Assembly (NCBI RefSeq): GCF_900107815.1
Contig: NZ_FNRK01000001.1
Coordinates: 154,686-218,685, forward strand
Source of the DNA: Eubacterium aggregans
GTDB lineage: Bacteria; Bacillota; Clostridia; Eubacteriales; Eubacteriaceae
DNA length: 64,000 bases
Reading direction: 5' to 3'
The translations under genes and the position numbers were made by a program. Below the pieces are notes generated by a model. The model made no database searches, was not told where the DNA came from, and worked only from the letters and a program-made list of their open reading frames with translations. Shown here piece by piece: positions 27,298 to 37,202 of this stretch (the first letter of the stretch is position 1; every line of letters starts with the position of its first letter).

Positions 27298-28008
27298 TTA
27301 TAATGGTCTTTTTTTTATTGTCCCATAATTTCTTGGATATTTTTCAGGGATTGTTCCACTTTTTCTACATTGAATTATAACATGAACCTCATCACTTTTC
27401 AGTAATAAATGCTTTTTTATGTCTGATATTTCACCATTTAAGATTTTTAAGGCGTTTTGAGAATCCTTTATTTCTTCCTGGTATTTTTTTCCTTTCCAGG
27501 AATAAAAGCTTCCCCCATTTTTAAGGAAGGGCATGCAAAGTTCTAAAAGTAAGGGATACCCGGCAACTCCCCGGGAGGTGACCCCCTGGTACTTTTCCCG
27601 ATGGGCAGATTCTTGGGCGTATTCTTCTGCTCGCCCAACTAGAAAATATACATTGGTTAATCCCAAATGGGTTGTGATTTCCTCGACTGCTTTGAGTTTC
27701 TTGGCGGTGCTGTCTAAAAGGAAAAAGTCCAGCTCTGGATATTTAATGGCCAGAGGAACGCCAGGAAAGCCGCCCCCTGTTCCGACATCTAAAATTTGTG
27801 CACCGGCCGGCAGGTTGTCCAAATCACAAAGCAACGAATCCACAAGATGTTTATCAATAAAGGGGATTTCCTCTGTAATGGCCGTTAAATTAATTTGGTC
27901 ATTCATCAGACGTACTTCATCCATAAAGGCCAAAAGCTGTTCAGCCTGGTTTAAATCCAGAATGATGCCATATTCCTTACAATATTTCACAAATTCTTCT
28001 ACACTCAT
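27298..28008 (-). CDS. rsmG: 16S rRNA (guanine527-N7)-methyltransferase
   Basis: 236 residues. SAM-binding motif [25 protein letters not shown] and TSRGVAGYP are also family motifs. The ATG overlaps the mnmG stop (ATGA). It methylates G527 of 16S rRNA. Confidence 0.95.
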   Translation of the reverse strand: MSVEEFVKYCKEYGIILDLNQAEQLLAFMDEVRLMNDQINLTAITEEIPFIDKHLVDSLLCDLDNLPAGAQILDVGTGGGFPGVPLAIKYPELDFFLLDSTAKKLKAVEEITTHLGLTNVYFLVGRAEEYAQESAHREKYQGVTSRGVAGYPLLLELCMPFLKNGGSFYSWKGKKYQEEIKDSQNALKILNGEISDIKKHLLLKSDEVHVIIQCRKSGTIPEKYPRNYGTIKKRPL

Positions 28009-29885
28009 ACTTTACGCCGCCTTTCCTGCTCGAGGTAAACATGTAACACTGAAATATCCGCCGGTGACACACCGGAAATTCGGCTGGCCTGACCCAGGGA
28101 TGCTGGACGAATGGCTTCAAGTTTTTCCTTCGCTTCATTTCGCAATCCGGAAATCCGATCATAAACAATGCCCTGGGGCAGTTTTAAACTTTCCAGTCGT
28201 TTAAACTTTTCAACCTGTTCGATTTGCTTCCGAATATAGCCATCGTATTTTAGTTGGACCTCTACCTGCTCCCACACTGATCTTGCCAGGACAGGACGTT
28301 CAGGGTCAAAGGCAGCGGTACGTTCATAGGTTATTTCCGGACGTTTCATCAAATCGGCAATGGAAATACCAGAGGAAAGTGGTGAGGTTCCCATTTCCTT
28401 TAACAGAAGATTATTTTCGGCACTAGGCTTGACAATGACTGTTTTTAACCGTTCCTTTTCATCTTCCACTGCCTTTTTCTTTTCTTCAAAACAGGCGTAT
28501 CGTTCATCTGAGATTAAACCAATTCGCTTACCAATGGGTGTCAGCCGTAAATCCGCATTATCCTGACGCAAAAGCAGACGATATTCTGCCCGTGAGGTCA
28601 TCATCCGATAGGGTTCCTGGGCATCTTCATTAATAATATCATCAATCAAAACCCCAATATAGGCTTCCGAACGATCCAAAACGACTGGCTCTTCCTCCTT
28701 TAAATATTGGCTGGCATTAATTCCCGCCATCAGGCCCTGAGCCCCGGCTTCTTCATAGCCCGAGGTCCCATTGATTTGGCCCGCAAAGAACAGTCCATCA
28801 ATGTCCTTGGATTCCAAAGATCCCTTAAGCCGGGTGGGATGGATGCAGTCATACTCAATGGCGTAGGCCGAGCGCATGAACTCCACCCCTTCCATTCCTG
28901 GAACTGTACGGTAAAGGGCAATTTGTACATCCTCCGGTAAACAGGAGGACATTCCCTGGACATAGACTTCCCGGGTATGCAGGCCCTCTGGTTCCATAAA
29001 GATTTGATGCCGCTCCTTATCTGCAAAGCGCATGACCTTTGTTTCAATGGAAGGGCAGTACCTTGGACCGATACCCACCACATCCCCGGTTACTAAGGGG
29101 GATCGTTCCAAATTGGCATTGATGATGCCATGGGTTTCGGCGTTCGTATAGGTTAAATAACAGGGTACCTGCTCGATATCAATGGCTTCTGTTTCAAAGG
29201 AAAAAGGAACGATGCGTTCATCTCCTTCCTGTATTTCCATTTTGGAATAATCCAGAGTTTTTCCATCCACCCGTGCGGGGGTCCCTGTTTTAAAGCGCTG
29301 GAGGGCGATTCCTTCTTTCGTTAGACTATCGGAGAGAGCCATAGCCGGAAATAAGCCATTGGGACCACTGTCATATTGTACATCCCCAATAAATACCCGA
29401 CCCTTTAGATAAGTCCCCGTTGAAATGATACAGGCACGACACCCATAGGTTGCCCCAGTCTGTACGACCACAGCAGTAATCTTTCCCTTTTCCACCATAA
29501 TTTCAGTTGCTTCTTGCTGGCGCAGAACTAAGTTCTCCTGATTTTCAATCACTTCCTTCATCCGGAATTGATAGGCCTTTTTATCCGCCTGGGCCCGAAG
29601 GGAATGGACCGCTGGCCCCTTGGCGGTATTGAGCATCCGACACTGGATCATGGTTGCATCAATATTTTTTCCCATTTCTCCCCCAAGGGCATCGATTTCC
29701 CGTACCAGATGTCCTTTGCCTGTTCCACCAATGGATGGATTGCAGGGCATCATAGCCACAGAATCTAAATTGATGGTCAGTAGGAGGGTTGACCAACCCA
29801 ACCGGGCAGAAGCCAAAGCGGCTTCACATCCCGCGTGTCCAGCTCCAATAACAATAACATCATAGTCACCACTTTTATAATTCAT
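28005..29885 (-). CDS. mnmG: tRNA uridine-5-carboxymethylaminomethyl modification enzyme MnmG (GidA)
   Basis: 626 residues, full length. FAD motif [19 protein letters not shown]; also [22 protein letters not shown] and a C-terminal helical domain. With MnmE it installs cmnm5 at the wobble uridine. It starts 6 bp after the mnmE stop. Confidence 0.97.
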   Translation of the reverse strand: MNYKSGDYDVIVIGAGHAGCEAALASARLGWSTLLLTINLDSVAMMPCNPSIGGTGKGHLVREIDALGGEMGKNIDATMIQCRMLNTAKGPAVHSLRAQADKKAYQFRMKEVIENQENLVLRQQEATEIMVEKGKITAVVVQTGATYGCRACIISTGTYLKGRVFIGDVQYDSGPNGLFPAMALSDSLTKEGIALQRFKTGTPARVDGKTLDYSKMEIQEGDERIVPFSFETEAIDIEQVPCYLTYTNAETHGIINANLERSPLVTGDVVGIGPRYCPSIETKVMRFADKERHQIFMEPEGLHTREVYVQGMSSCLPEDVQIALYRTVPGMEGVEFMRSAYAIEYDCIHPTRLKGSLESKDIDGLFFAGQINGTSGYEEAGAQGLMAGINASQYLKEEEPVVLDRSEAYIGVLIDDIINEDAQEPYRMMTSRAEYRLLLRQDNADLRLTPIGKRIGLISDERYACFEEKKKAVEDEKERLKTVIVKPSAENNLLLKEMGTSPLSSGISIADLMKRPEITYERTAAFDPERPVLARSVWEQVEVQLKYDGYIRKQIEQVEKFKRLESLKLPQGIVYDRISGLRNEAKEKLEAIRPASLGQASRISGVSPADISVLHVYLEQERRRKV

Positions 29886-29891
29886 CTGTCC

Positions 29892-31259
29892 CTACTTTCC
29901 TAAACAAAACTTTGAAAAAATTTCATCAATGATGTCTGATCCAATGGATTCACCTGTGATAAAGCGGATGGATTCTAAGGCACCTTTGATGTCAATGGTT
30001 AATAACTCCATGGGTATACCTCCTTGAAGGGCGTCCATGGCAGCTTGGAGCTGCTTCATCGCTTGTTTCAATAACCCCTCTTGCCGGGCATTCACAATAA
30101 TTGCCTGGACATTTTCTGCATTCTTCTCGCCAGTAGCGATTTCCACCATTTTCTTTTTTAATTGCTCCAGACCTTCATTTTCTCGAATGGAAATGGCTTG
30201 GACATTCATTTCCTCTGGAAAAGCTTTTTTTTCTAAATCTATTTTATTTGCTATAATAATATGCTTCTTTTTCTTTACTTCTTCCAAAAGTATTTGTTCA
30301 TCCCTAGATGTTTCACGTGAAACATCTAGCATAAACAATACCAGCTCAGCTTCTTCCATCATTTGCCGGGAACGGTTGACACCAATTCGTTCCACCACAT
30401 CCTCTGTATCCCGAATTCCGGCTGTGTCAATAATCTTAAAGGGAATATTATCAATATTAATATACTCCTCAATAATATCCCTGGTTGTCCCCGGAATATC
30501 TGTAACAATGGCCTTCTCCTCTTGAATTAGATAATTAAGTAATGATGATTTCCCCACATTGGGGGCTCCAATAATCGCTGTGGGTAAACCCTCTCGATAT
30601 ATTTTCCCCTTAGAGGTTGCTTCCACTAATTGCTTCAGTTTTACAATACAGTCTTTTAAGATCTCTTCAGTATGATGATAGGATACATCTTCAATATCAT
30701 ATTCCGGATAATCAATATTGGCTTCCATATCGGATAATAGGGCGATTAAGGTCGTATCGATCTCTGTCACAGCTTTGGATAAATCCCCGGATAATTGGCC
30801 CACTGAAAGCTCCAGGCTCCGTCGGGTTTTTGCTGAAATCACATCCATAACAGCCTCGGCCTGGGAAAGGTCGATACGACCGCCTAAAAATGCTCTTTTA
30901 GTAAATTCACCAGGTTCTGCTAATCTTGCCCCATGGCTTAATACCTGATCCAAAACGGCACGAGTAGCCACCATCCCGCCATGACAATTGATTTCCACCA
31001 CATCCTGGGTCGTATAAGTATGGGGTCCTGCCATAACGGTTACCAGAACCTCATCGATGGGTGCTCCCCCATCGTCAATGATATCCCCATAGGTCATGGA
31101 GTGGCTGATTAAATCCGCCAAATTCTTTTTACTTTTACTCTTAAAGAGATTTTCTACCAATGGGATTGATCCCGGTCCACTGACCCGAACAATCCCAATA
31201 CCGCCACTTCCCATGGGGGTTGCTACGGCAGCAATGATATCATCATCAAATAGATGCAT
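29892..31259 (-). CDS. mnmE: tRNA modification GTPase MnmE (TrmE)
   Basis: 455 residues. N-terminal formyl-THF-binding domain (1-120), helical domain split around a G domain (about 220-380) with GAPNVGKSS, DIPGTTRD and NKID, and the C-terminal FCLGK with its catalytic Cys. Codons for SRET in the G domain carry the second parS site. Confidence 0.97.
   Translation of the reverse strand: MHLFDDDIIAAVATPMGSGGIGIVRVSGPGSIPLVENLFKSKSKKNLADLISHSMTYGDIIDDGGAPIDEVLVTVMAGPHTYTTQDVVEINCHGGMVATRAVLDQVLSHGARLAEPGEFTKRAFLGGRIDLSQAEAVMDVISAKTRRSLELSVGQLSGDLSKAVTEIDTTLIALLSDMEANIDYPEYDIEDVSYHHTEEILKDCIVKLKQLVEATSKGKIYREGLPTAIIGAPNVGKSSLLNYLIQEEKAIVTDIPGTTRDIIEEYINIDNIPFKIIDTAGIRDTEDVVERIGVNRSRQMMEEAELVLFMLDVSRETSRDEQILLEEVKKKKHIIIANKIDLEKKAFPEEMNVQAISIRENEGLEQLKKKMVEIATGEKNAENVQAIIVNARQEGLLKQAMKQLQAAMDALQGGIPMELLTIDIKGALESIRFITGESIGSDIIDEIFSKFCLGK
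30304..30329. promoter_or_regulatory. parS site 2, inside mnmE
   Basis: TGTTTCACGTGAAACA at 30309-30324, embedded in a 26-bp perfect palindrome (30304-30329) within the mnmE reading frame. Confidence 0.95.
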
Positions 31260-31282
31260 TTTATATATCCTTCCAAAATTAT

Positions 31283-31310
31283 AAAAAGGCTGCCGCAGAA
31301 TGCGACAGCC
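31283..31310 (-). terminator. Terminator after jag
   Basis: On minus, GGCTGTCGC pairs with GCGGCAGCC around TTCT and is followed by five T. It lies between jag and mnmE, so mnmE may depend on read-through or its own promoter. Confidence 0.8.
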
Positions 31311-31323
31311 CCAAATTTTAAAT

Positions 31324-31953
31324 TTATTGATGATCCTTCAAGTCGATCACAACGTAACGATAGGGCTCGTCACCTTCGCTGAAGGTATAAACATCGGAAT
31401 GGTTTTGCAGTGCAGCATGGATGATCCGCCGTTCCGATGGATTCATGGGTTCCAATGACATTCGTTTATTGTAACGAACCACTTTCCCGGCCATCTTCCG
31501 GGCCAGAGCTTCTAAGGTCTGTTCCCGCTTACTTCTGTAATTCTCAGTATCGATAACGACCCGGACGTATTGGCTGCCCTTTCGATTGACCACCAGGCTT
31601 GTCAGATATTGGATGGAATCCAAGGTCTGACCCCGACGGCCAATAAGCACGCCCATATTATCTCCCGCCAGCTCCACGGATAAAACATCATTTTTTAGGC
31701 TGGTGGTAATGCTGCAGGGAATTTTCATTGCAGACATCATATCCGTTAAAAAATCCACTGCCCGCTTTTCAGGGTCATCCTTTGGAATGACCTCTACCAC
31801 TGCCTGTTTTTTTCCAAATAAACCGAATACCCCATTATCCGGAAATTCCAGAACATTGGTTTCTACTTCATCCAAGGTCTTTCCCAGTTCGAGTAAAGCG
31901 TTATTAATTGCTTCTTCAACCGTTTTTCCTTTTCCAATTACTTTATCATTCAT
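31324..31953 (-). CDS. jag: Jag/SpoIIIJ-associated RNA-binding protein
   Basis: 209 residues. Jag-N domain (GKGKTVEEAINNALLELG), KH domain (GVLIGRRGQTLDSIQYL) and R3H domain (MNPSERRIIH). RNA-binding protein usually encoded beside yidC. The ATG at 31953 follows GGAGAGG. Confidence 0.93.
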   Translation of the reverse strand: MNDKVIGKGKTVEEAINNALLELGKTLDEVETNVLEFPDNGVFGLFGKKQAVVEVIPKDDPEKRAVDFLTDMMSAMKIPCSITTSLKNDVLSVELAGDNMGVLIGRRGQTLDSIQYLTSLVVNRKGSQYVRVVIDTENYRSKREQTLEALARKMAGKVVRYNKRMSLEPMNPSERRIIHAALQNHSDVYTFSEGDEPYRYVVIDLKDHQ

Positions 31954-31977
31954 ACGCCTCTCCATTTTTTAAAAAAA

Positions 31978-32865
31978 CTAGCGCTTTTCGTCGTCCCGTC
32001 GTTCCGGAATCTTGGTAATCGTCTGACGCACCACCTTTTTACTGGCTGGCTTCGTCTTAGGACGGGTGACATTGCTCTCTTTTTTAGGTGCTTTCCCCTG
32101 CTGGGCCATCATGGCCTGTTCCCGCATTTCACTTTGTTGTTGCCGAACATTCTTCTTATCCTTCTTTTCCTGACGTTTTGCTTCTTCTAAACGGCGCTCT
32201 GCTTCTTCCGGACTAACCAGATCCACAGGTTTACGCATGGAGAAGAACTGTTGGATGAAGGTAAAGATATTCTGAACCACCCAGTAGAGTGCAACCCCAG
32301 CCGGCATGCTAATGGCTGCAAAGCCAATAAACAAGGGCATGATGTAAAGCATCATCTTCTGGGACTGCTGCATGGTGGGATCCCCCCCCTGCTGAAAACT
32401 CATCATAAATTTCTGGGTGATGAAGGTCAGCAGCACACACAAAATTGGTAGAATATACCAGGGGTCTGGAGCACTCAGGCTTGGCAGCCATAAAAATCCT
32501 GCTTCCCCCACACCGGCAGAAACCCATTGATCAGGGTTTCTGAGGGCACCAAACAATCCATAAATAATGGGAAGTTGGAGTAAAAGGGGCAAACAGCCAG
32601 CCATGGGGCTAACCTTATAAAGCTTATACAGCTTCATGGTTTCCTGGTTTAGCTTTTCAGGATTATTTTTGTATTTCTTCTGTAATTTTTGGAGCTCAGG
32701 CTGAATGGCCTGCATCTCCTTCATTGAACGCGTCTGCTTCAGGTTTAAAGGGAGCAAGATTAATTTTGCCAAAATGGTAAAAAGAATAATTGCAATCCCG
32801 TAGTTCCCCACCAAATTAAAAATCTGAAGGAGCACCCAACCGAATGCTTGGTATAAAAAATCCAT
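31978..32865 (-). CDS. yidC: Membrane protein insertase YidC/OxaA
   Basis: 295 residues. Five transmembrane segments and the conserved KYKNNPEKLNQETMKLYKLYKVSP loop and GCLPLLLQLPI motif. The C-terminal tail is long and basic, suited to ribosome contact. No lipobox cysteine is visible at the N-terminus. It inserts membrane proteins alone or with SecYEG. Confidence 0.95.
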   Translation of the reverse strand: MDFLYQAFGWVLLQIFNLVGNYGIAIILFTILAKLILLPLNLKQTRSMKEMQAIQPELQKLQKKYKNNPEKLNQETMKLYKLYKVSPMAGCLPLLLQLPIIYGLFGALRNPDQWVSAGVGEAGFLWLPSLSAPDPWYILPILCVLLTFITQKFMMSFQQGGDPTMQQSQKMMLYIMPLFIGFAAISMPAGVALYWVVQNIFTFIQQFFSMRKPVDLVSPEEAERRLEEAKRQEKKDKKNVRQQQSEMREQAMMAQQGKAPKKESNVTRPKTKPASKKVVRQTITKIPERRDDEKR

Positions 32866-32894
32866 TCACACACTCCTAAATTAAGTATTCTTTT

Positions 32895-33107
32895 TTACGG
32901 CAACGGATCATATCCTCCCGGATGGAAGGGATGGCATTTGATAATGCGCCGAATGCCTAAATAAAGCCCTTTGATTACGCCATACTTTTCAATCGCCTGA
33001 TAACAGTAAGTTGAACACGTCGGGGTAAACCGACAGCTATTTGGCAAACAGGGTGAGATAAATTTTTGATATCCCCGGATGATCGATAAAAAAAATCCTT
33101 TAATCAT
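32895..33107 (-). CDS. yidD: Membrane protein insertion efficiency factor YidD
   Basis: 70 residues: [25 protein letters not shown] and a C-terminal [13 protein letters not shown]. Typical order rnpA-yidD-yidC. Confidence 0.95.
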   Translation of the reverse strand: MIKGFFLSIIRGYQKFISPCLPNSCRFTPTCSTYCYQAIEKYGVIKGLYLGIRRIIKCHPFHPGGYDPLP

Positions 33108-33114
33108 TTCGCCC

Positions 33115-33450
33115 TCACTTTTTCAGCTTTGTCTTATAAAACAAATGATCTAAAGACCGATCTAAATCCGAAAAAGCATCATTGAGGCATCGTGCCTTCG
33201 CGATGATGATGAGATCATAACCAGTTTTCACACCAACCTGACGTTGTCGAAAGGATTCTTTAATCTGCCGTCTTATCCGATTCCGGCAAACTGCTTTTTT
33301 AGAGATCTTTTTACTCACGATGATGCCAATACGATTGAAGGATTCTCCATTTTTTTTATAAAACAAGGTAAAATGGCGATTTCCAAAGACATTTTTTTCG
33401 TTAAAAACCCCATCAAAGTCCTTTTGATTCCGCAAAGATACACTCTTCAT
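33115..33450 (-). CDS. rnpA: Ribonuclease P protein component
   Basis: 111 residues. The RNR-type motif is present as [14 protein letters not shown]. Protein cofactor of RNase P for tRNA 5' maturation. It follows rpmH after a hairpin. Confidence 0.95.
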   Translation of the reverse strand: MKSVSLRNQKDFDGVFNEKNVFGNRHFTLFYKKNGESFNRIGIIVSKKISKKAVCRNRIRRQIKESFRQRQVGVKTGYDLIIIAKARCLNDAFSDLDRSLDHLFYKTKLKK

Positions 33451-33521
33451 AAAAGAACTCCAATTTCATTGTATACATTTAGAAAGCCCATTGACATGCA
33501 CTTTCCCTTACAGATTCATAG

Positions 33522-33548
33522 AAAAAAAGACCGTTTGGAAAACGGCCC
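33522..33548 (-). terminator. Hairpin terminator/attenuator between rpmH and rnpA
   Basis: On minus, GGCCGTTT pairs with AAACGGTC and is followed by seven T. It likely lowers rnpA expression relative to rpmH. Confidence 0.75.
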
Positions 33549-33553
33549 TTTTA

Positions 33554-33688
33554 TTATGCAGATAATTTTTCTCTGCCTTTGTGTCTTCTTTTTTTCAAAA
33601 TAAGACGACCAGATCGAGTAGACATTCTTTTTCTGAAGCCGTGTTCTTTTTTGCGCTGTCTTACTTTGGGCTGAAAGGTTCTCTTCAT
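33554..33688 (-). CDS. rpmH: 50S ribosomal protein L34
   Basis: 44 residues, highly basic: [19 protein letters not shown] followed by [20 protein letters not shown]. Standard L34 apart from an R-Q-R-K variation. The start follows a GGGTACCGCGAA stretch with no strong Shine-Dalgarno. Confidence 0.96.
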   Translation of the reverse strand: MKRTFQPKVRQRKKEHGFRKRMSTRSGRLILKKRRHKGREKLSA

Positions 33689-33751
33689 TTCGCGGTACCC
33701 CCTGTCCTATATTTTATTTAAAAATTAAGCATTTTTGGCTTTTACCTTAGA

Positions 33752-33780
33752 AGTATATAGTTTGTAAAGTCGAATGTCAA
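33752..33780 (-). promoter_or_regulatory. rpmH promoter
   Basis: TTGACA (33780-33775), 17 bp, TATACT (33757-33752) on minus: near-consensus. Confidence 0.88.
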
Positions 33781-33821
33781 GGGAAAATAGCCAAAAGTTT
33801 TAAAAGGTTCGCACTCCTTTG

Positions 33822-33850
33822 TTGATGCCGCCGCCATCATCTGATATAAT
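33822..33850 (+). promoter_or_regulatory. dnaA promoter
   Basis: TTGATG (33822-33827), 17 bp, TATAAT (33845-33850) with an extended TGA before it. It is divergent from the rpmH promoter 42 bp away. DnaA boxes lie just downstream, so autoregulation is likely. Confidence 0.82.
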
Positions 33851-33863
33851 AACAGAAAACCTC

Positions 33864-33999
33864 TGTGGATAACTTACTTTTGTCCACAATTTTCCACTTT
33901 TTGTTGATAGAATCTGAATAAACTGTGGATAACTGTTAATAAAACGCACTTTTTTCCACATTCCGCCATCTTGATAACTTATAAACAGGATGTGGATAA
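33864..33999. other. oriC part 1: DnaA-box cluster upstream of dnaA
   Basis: TGTGGATAA (reverse of TTATCCACA) at 33864-33872, 33924-33932 and 33991-33999. One-mismatch boxes are at 33880-33888 (TTGTCCACA) and 33952-33960 (TTTTCCACA). The spacing of the perfect boxes is 60 and 67 bp. This is the upstream half of a bipartite origin and lies within the dnaA leader. Confidence 0.9.
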
Positions 34000-34072
34000 A
34001 CTCAATTCTTTGAATCCATGCACAGTCTCTGTGGGTGGCTTGTTGAAAAAATGTGAATACTTGGAGGAACTA

Positions 34073-35446
34073 TTGGAGCATTCAATCGATACCATCTGGC
34101 AAAAAGCCCTCGACATGATTAGTGAAGACATGCCTGAGGTTAGCTTTAACACCTGGTTTACCGAACTTATCCCTATGGAATTTATTAGCCACGATTTTTA
34201 TGTTAAAGTCGCGACGAGCAATGCCAAATTCTGCAAATCAGTATTAGATACCCGCTACCTGACCCTAACCAATAATGCGGTTTCAAACGTCCTTGGTGAA
34301 AATATCCAGGTTAAATTTATTTTAGAGGATTCTGAGATCCCCCGGGGGAAAACGCTTGTTATGGAAGCCACTCCTTCAAAAGAACCTTCCTCAAATCAAT
34401 CCGGAAACCGAAGGATTAAATCCTCCAGTAACCTCAATTCAAAATATACCTTTGATAAATTTGTCATTGGTGAAAATAACCGTTTTGCCCATGCCGCCTG
34501 CGTTGCCGTCTCGGAATTCCCCTCTGAACGGTATAATCCCCTCTTTATTTACGGGGGTGTCGGTTTGGGTAAGACCCACTTAATGCAGGCCATTGGCAAC
34601 TTCATCAGCGAATACTCCAACAATCGGGTCGTCTATGTCTCCTGTGAAACCTTCACCAATGAATTTATTGATTCCATCAAGAATCAGAATAGCGAAACCT
34701 TTCGGAATAAATATCGAAACGTCGATATTCTTTTAATTGATGATATTCAATTCTTAGCCAAGAAGGAGGGAACCCAGGAAGAATTTTTCCATACCTTTAA
34801 TACCCTCCACGAGGAAAATAAACAAATTGTCATCAGCTCTGACCGTCCGCCCCGGGAGATTCCAAATCTAGCCGAAAGATTGCGAAGTCGCTTCGAAATG
34901 GGCTTGATTACGGATATTTCTACCCCTAATTTTGAAACGCGAATTGCCATCCTGAGGAAAAAAGCGGAATCCTACGCAGAAGATATCCCCGATGATGTCC
35001 TGAACTTTATTGCAGACAACATCCATTCAAATATCCGGGAACTTGAGGGGGCTTTAACGACGGTTGTCGCCTATTCCAAGCTCCATGGACAAAAGATATC
35101 CCTCAATTTTGCCCGGGATGCTTTGAAGGATTTATTCAAGGACAAGGCCAATATCGTCATCGATGCCGCTTATATTAAAGAAACGACCGCGAAATACTTC
35201 AATATCACCGTGGAGGAGATGGATTCTAAAAAGCGCACCAAGGCCATTTCCACTCCCCGTCAGGTGGCAATGTACCTCACCCGAGAAATGACAGAGCTCT
35301 CCCTTCCCCGCATCGGAGAAGAATTTGGGGGTCGGGATCATTCCACCATCATTCACGGCTGCCAGAAGATTTCAGAGGAAATGGACAGTAACACAGACTT
35401 TAAAAACCTGATTATCCGAATTCAGAATGAAATCAAGGGAGACTGA
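34073..35446 (+). CDS. dnaA: Chromosomal replication initiator DnaA
   Basis: 457 residues from the chosen start. Domain I (about 1-85), a short linker, AAA+ domain III with Walker A GGVGLGKT at about 161-168 and LLIDDIQFL, and domain IV with the signature REMTELSLPRIGEEFGGRDHST. The start is TTG at 34073, with GGAGG five to six bases before it; this matches the family's N-terminus (DTIWQKALDMI). An in-frame ATG at 33971 would put a DnaA box inside the coding region and has no ribosome site. Confidence 0.95.
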   Translation: MEHSIDTIWQKALDMISEDMPEVSFNTWFTELIPMEFISHDFYVKVATSNAKFCKSVLDTRYLTLTNNAVSNVLGENIQVKFILEDSEIPRGKTLVMEATPSKEPSSNQSGNRRIKSSSNLNSKYTFDKFVIGENNRFAHAACVAVSEFPSERYNPLFIYGGVGLGKTHLMQAIGNFISEYSNNRVVYVSCETFTNEFIDSIKNQNSETFRNKYRNVDILLIDDIQFLAKKEGTQEEFFHTFNTLHEENKQIVISSDRPPREIPNLAERLRSRFEMGLITDISTPNFETRIAILRKKAESYAEDIPDDVLNFIADNIHSNIRELEGALTTVVAYSKLHGQKISLNFARDALKDLFKDKANIVIDAAYIKETTAKYFNITVEEMDSKKRTKAISTPRQVAMYLTREMTELSLPRIGEEFGGRDHSTIIHGCQKISEEMDSNTDFKNLIIRIQNEIKGD

Positions 35447-35448
35447 AA

Positions 35449-35612
35449 TAATCCACAGTGGATAACTCTTAATTACCCACATAAACCCCTTGTCTTTCTC
35501 CACAGGTTATCCACCGTTTAAAAACGTCGATTCACCCATGAAAACAGGGTATTTGCAGTTATCCACAGCTTCAACAGGCCCTACTACTATTACTACTATT
35601 TTTATAATATGT
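35449..35612 (+). other. oriC part 2: DnaA boxes, DnaA-trio and unwinding element
   Basis: Between dnaA and dnaN: boxes near 35449-35466 (overlapping inverted), TTATCCACC at about 35508, and a perfect TTATCCACA at 35559-35567. The last is followed by a short GC stretch and then CTACTACTATTACTACTA (35581-35598) leading into an AT-rich TTTTTATAATATG. The repeated triplet is the DnaA-trio that loads DnaA on single strands, and the AT-rich tract is the unwinding site. The basis is the arrangement established for Bacillus. Confidence 0.93.
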
Positions 35613-35656
35613 ATAACTATACATAACCATGCAAAATACGCGAAACGAGGTTACCC

Positions 35657-36769
35657 ATGAAATTTGATTGTGCTAAAGATGAATTAACCCAAGCCCTCGC
35701 CATTGTCAGCCGGGGAGTCGCCAGCAAAAGCACTATGCCAGTGCTGGAGGGCATTTTATTTCAAGCCTACGAAAACCGTCTCTTTCTCACCGCTACCAAT
35801 ATGGAAATCAGTGTTAAAACCTCCATTGCGGCCAATATTGAAAGTGAAGGGGAAATCATTCTTTCCTCAAGCTTTATATTAGAACTCATTCGAAAGCTGT
35901 CCGGGGATACGGTTTTCTTTGAACGGACCGATAACCTCCAAATGAAGGTCGAGTGCCTCCTGTCTTCCTTTACCATTCGAGGGATGTCCACAGAAGAATT
36001 CCCGACCTTCCCTAAGATTATAGAAGATTATGATTTCACCATTAATGCCGGACAACTCAAGGCGTTGATTCACGGCAGCCTTTTTTCAGTTGCCATTAGT
36101 GAAAATATTCCCGTGCTCACAGGGCTGAAGATGGAAATCGAAGGAAAGTCCCTGACGGTTATTGCCTTAGATGGCTATCGCCTCTCCCTTTGTAAAGGAG
36201 AGCTGGAAAATGGTGTCGAAGGCGGTATCTCTGTTATCGTTCCAGGTAAAAGTATGAACGAATTAGATAAACTGCTTTCCGGAAAAAACGGAGACATCAT
36301 CGTGCGATTCTCCCAGACACAGATTTTCTTTGAAATTGAAAACACTCAATTTACTTCACGCCTACTTGAGGGTGAGTTTATTAATTATAAGCATATTATC
36401 CCCAATGAAAAGAGTACTGAAGTGGTGGTTGAACGAAAACTGCTTTTAGAAAGCTGTGAGCGGGCAGCGCTACTGGCCCGGGAAGGTAAAAATAACCTCA
36501 TCAAGATGGAATTCGGCATTGATCAAATGGCGGTTACCTCCAGTGCCGATATTGGTGATGTTCATGAAATCATCCCCATCGATAAAAAAGGTGAGGATAT
36601 AAAAATTGCCTTTAACTCCAAGTTTGTCATCGAGGCTCTCCGGGTGATTGGTGACGATCAAATCAAAATCGATATGACCACCTCCGTGGGGCCAGCGGTC
36701 ATCCAATCCGCGAAAGAGGATGGTGCTTATACCTATCTGATCCTCCCCGTTCGAATCTCTGATGATTAA
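35657..36769 (+). CDS. dnaN: DNA polymerase III beta sliding clamp
   Basis: 370 residues in three clamp domains; MKFDCAKDELTQALAIVSRGVASK start, IVPGKSMNELDKLL middle, C-terminal YLILPVRI. Processivity clamp. GAGG before the ATG. Followed by a terminator. Confidence 0.96.
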   Translation: MKFDCAKDELTQALAIVSRGVASKSTMPVLEGILFQAYENRLFLTATNMEISVKTSIAANIESEGEIILSSSFILELIRKLSGDTVFFERTDNLQMKVECLLSSFTIRGMSTEEFPTFPKIIEDYDFTINAGQLKALIHGSLFSVAISENIPVLTGLKMEIEGKSLTVIALDGYRLSLCKGELENGVEGGISVIVPGKSMNELDKLLSGKNGDIIVRFSQTQIFFEIENTQFTSRLLEGEFINYKHIIPNEKSTEVVVERKLLLESCERAALLAREGKNNLIKMEFGIDQMAVTSSADIGDVHEIIPIDKKGEDIKIAFNSKFVIEALRVIGDDQIKIDMTTSVGPAVIQSAKEDGAYTYLILPVRISDD

Positions 36770-36821
36770 TGATCATTTTCTCTTTATTTTTCCTTTTTAG
36801 GGAAAACTTCACATAAACTTT

Positions 36822-36861
36822 TAAGGACTTGTCTTGTGCAAGTCCTTTTTTATGGTATAAT
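36822..36861 (+). terminator. dnaN terminator and following promoter
   Basis: AAGGACTTG pairs with CAAGTCCTT (36822-36847) and runs into T's. Immediately after, TATAAT (36856-36861), with TTGTGC 16 bp upstream inside the hairpin, is a possible promoter for yaaA-recF-gyrBA. Nothing else is seen in 36770-36971. Confidence 0.7.
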
Positions 36862-36971
36862 AATCCAGATAGAGACTATTTATATCTAAAATCACGATTT
36901 ATTCCATGATTTTAAAGGAGTTTTCGCAAAATAGATGAAATATCTATTAAAACAATTAAAAGGGTTATGAG

Positions 36972-37202
36972 ATGGAAAAAATAGAAATCACTACGGAATA
37001 CATCAAGCTGGATCAGCTGCTTAAATTCATTGGAATTGTGGGATCCGGCAGTGATGCCAAGATGCTCATTGCCGATGGACTCGTTACCTTTAACGGGGAT
37101 GTCTGCACCATGCGCGGTAAAAAAGTCCGCCCTGGAGATGTGGTGACCGTGGAAGATGCCGGTGAATATCACATTATTTCTAACGGCGATCGGGTACAAT
37201 GA
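36972..37202 (+). CDS. yaaA: S4-domain RNA-binding protein YaaA
   Basis: 76 residues. Single S4-like domain (IKLDQLLKFIGIVGSGSDAKMLI...V.FNGDVCTMRGKKVRPGD). Linked to recF in most Bacillota; associated with the ribosome in Bacillus. Its stop overlaps the recF ATG. Confidence 0.92.
   Translation: MEKIEITTEYIKLDQLLKFIGIVGSGSDAKMLIADGLVTFNGDVCTMRGKKVRPGDVVTVEDAGEYHIISNGDRVQ

Noticed and set aside
27533..28204. Plus-strand open frame of 223 codons
   Set aside because: Antisense across rsmG and mnmG, low-complexity Ser/Lys-rich translation; shadow frame.
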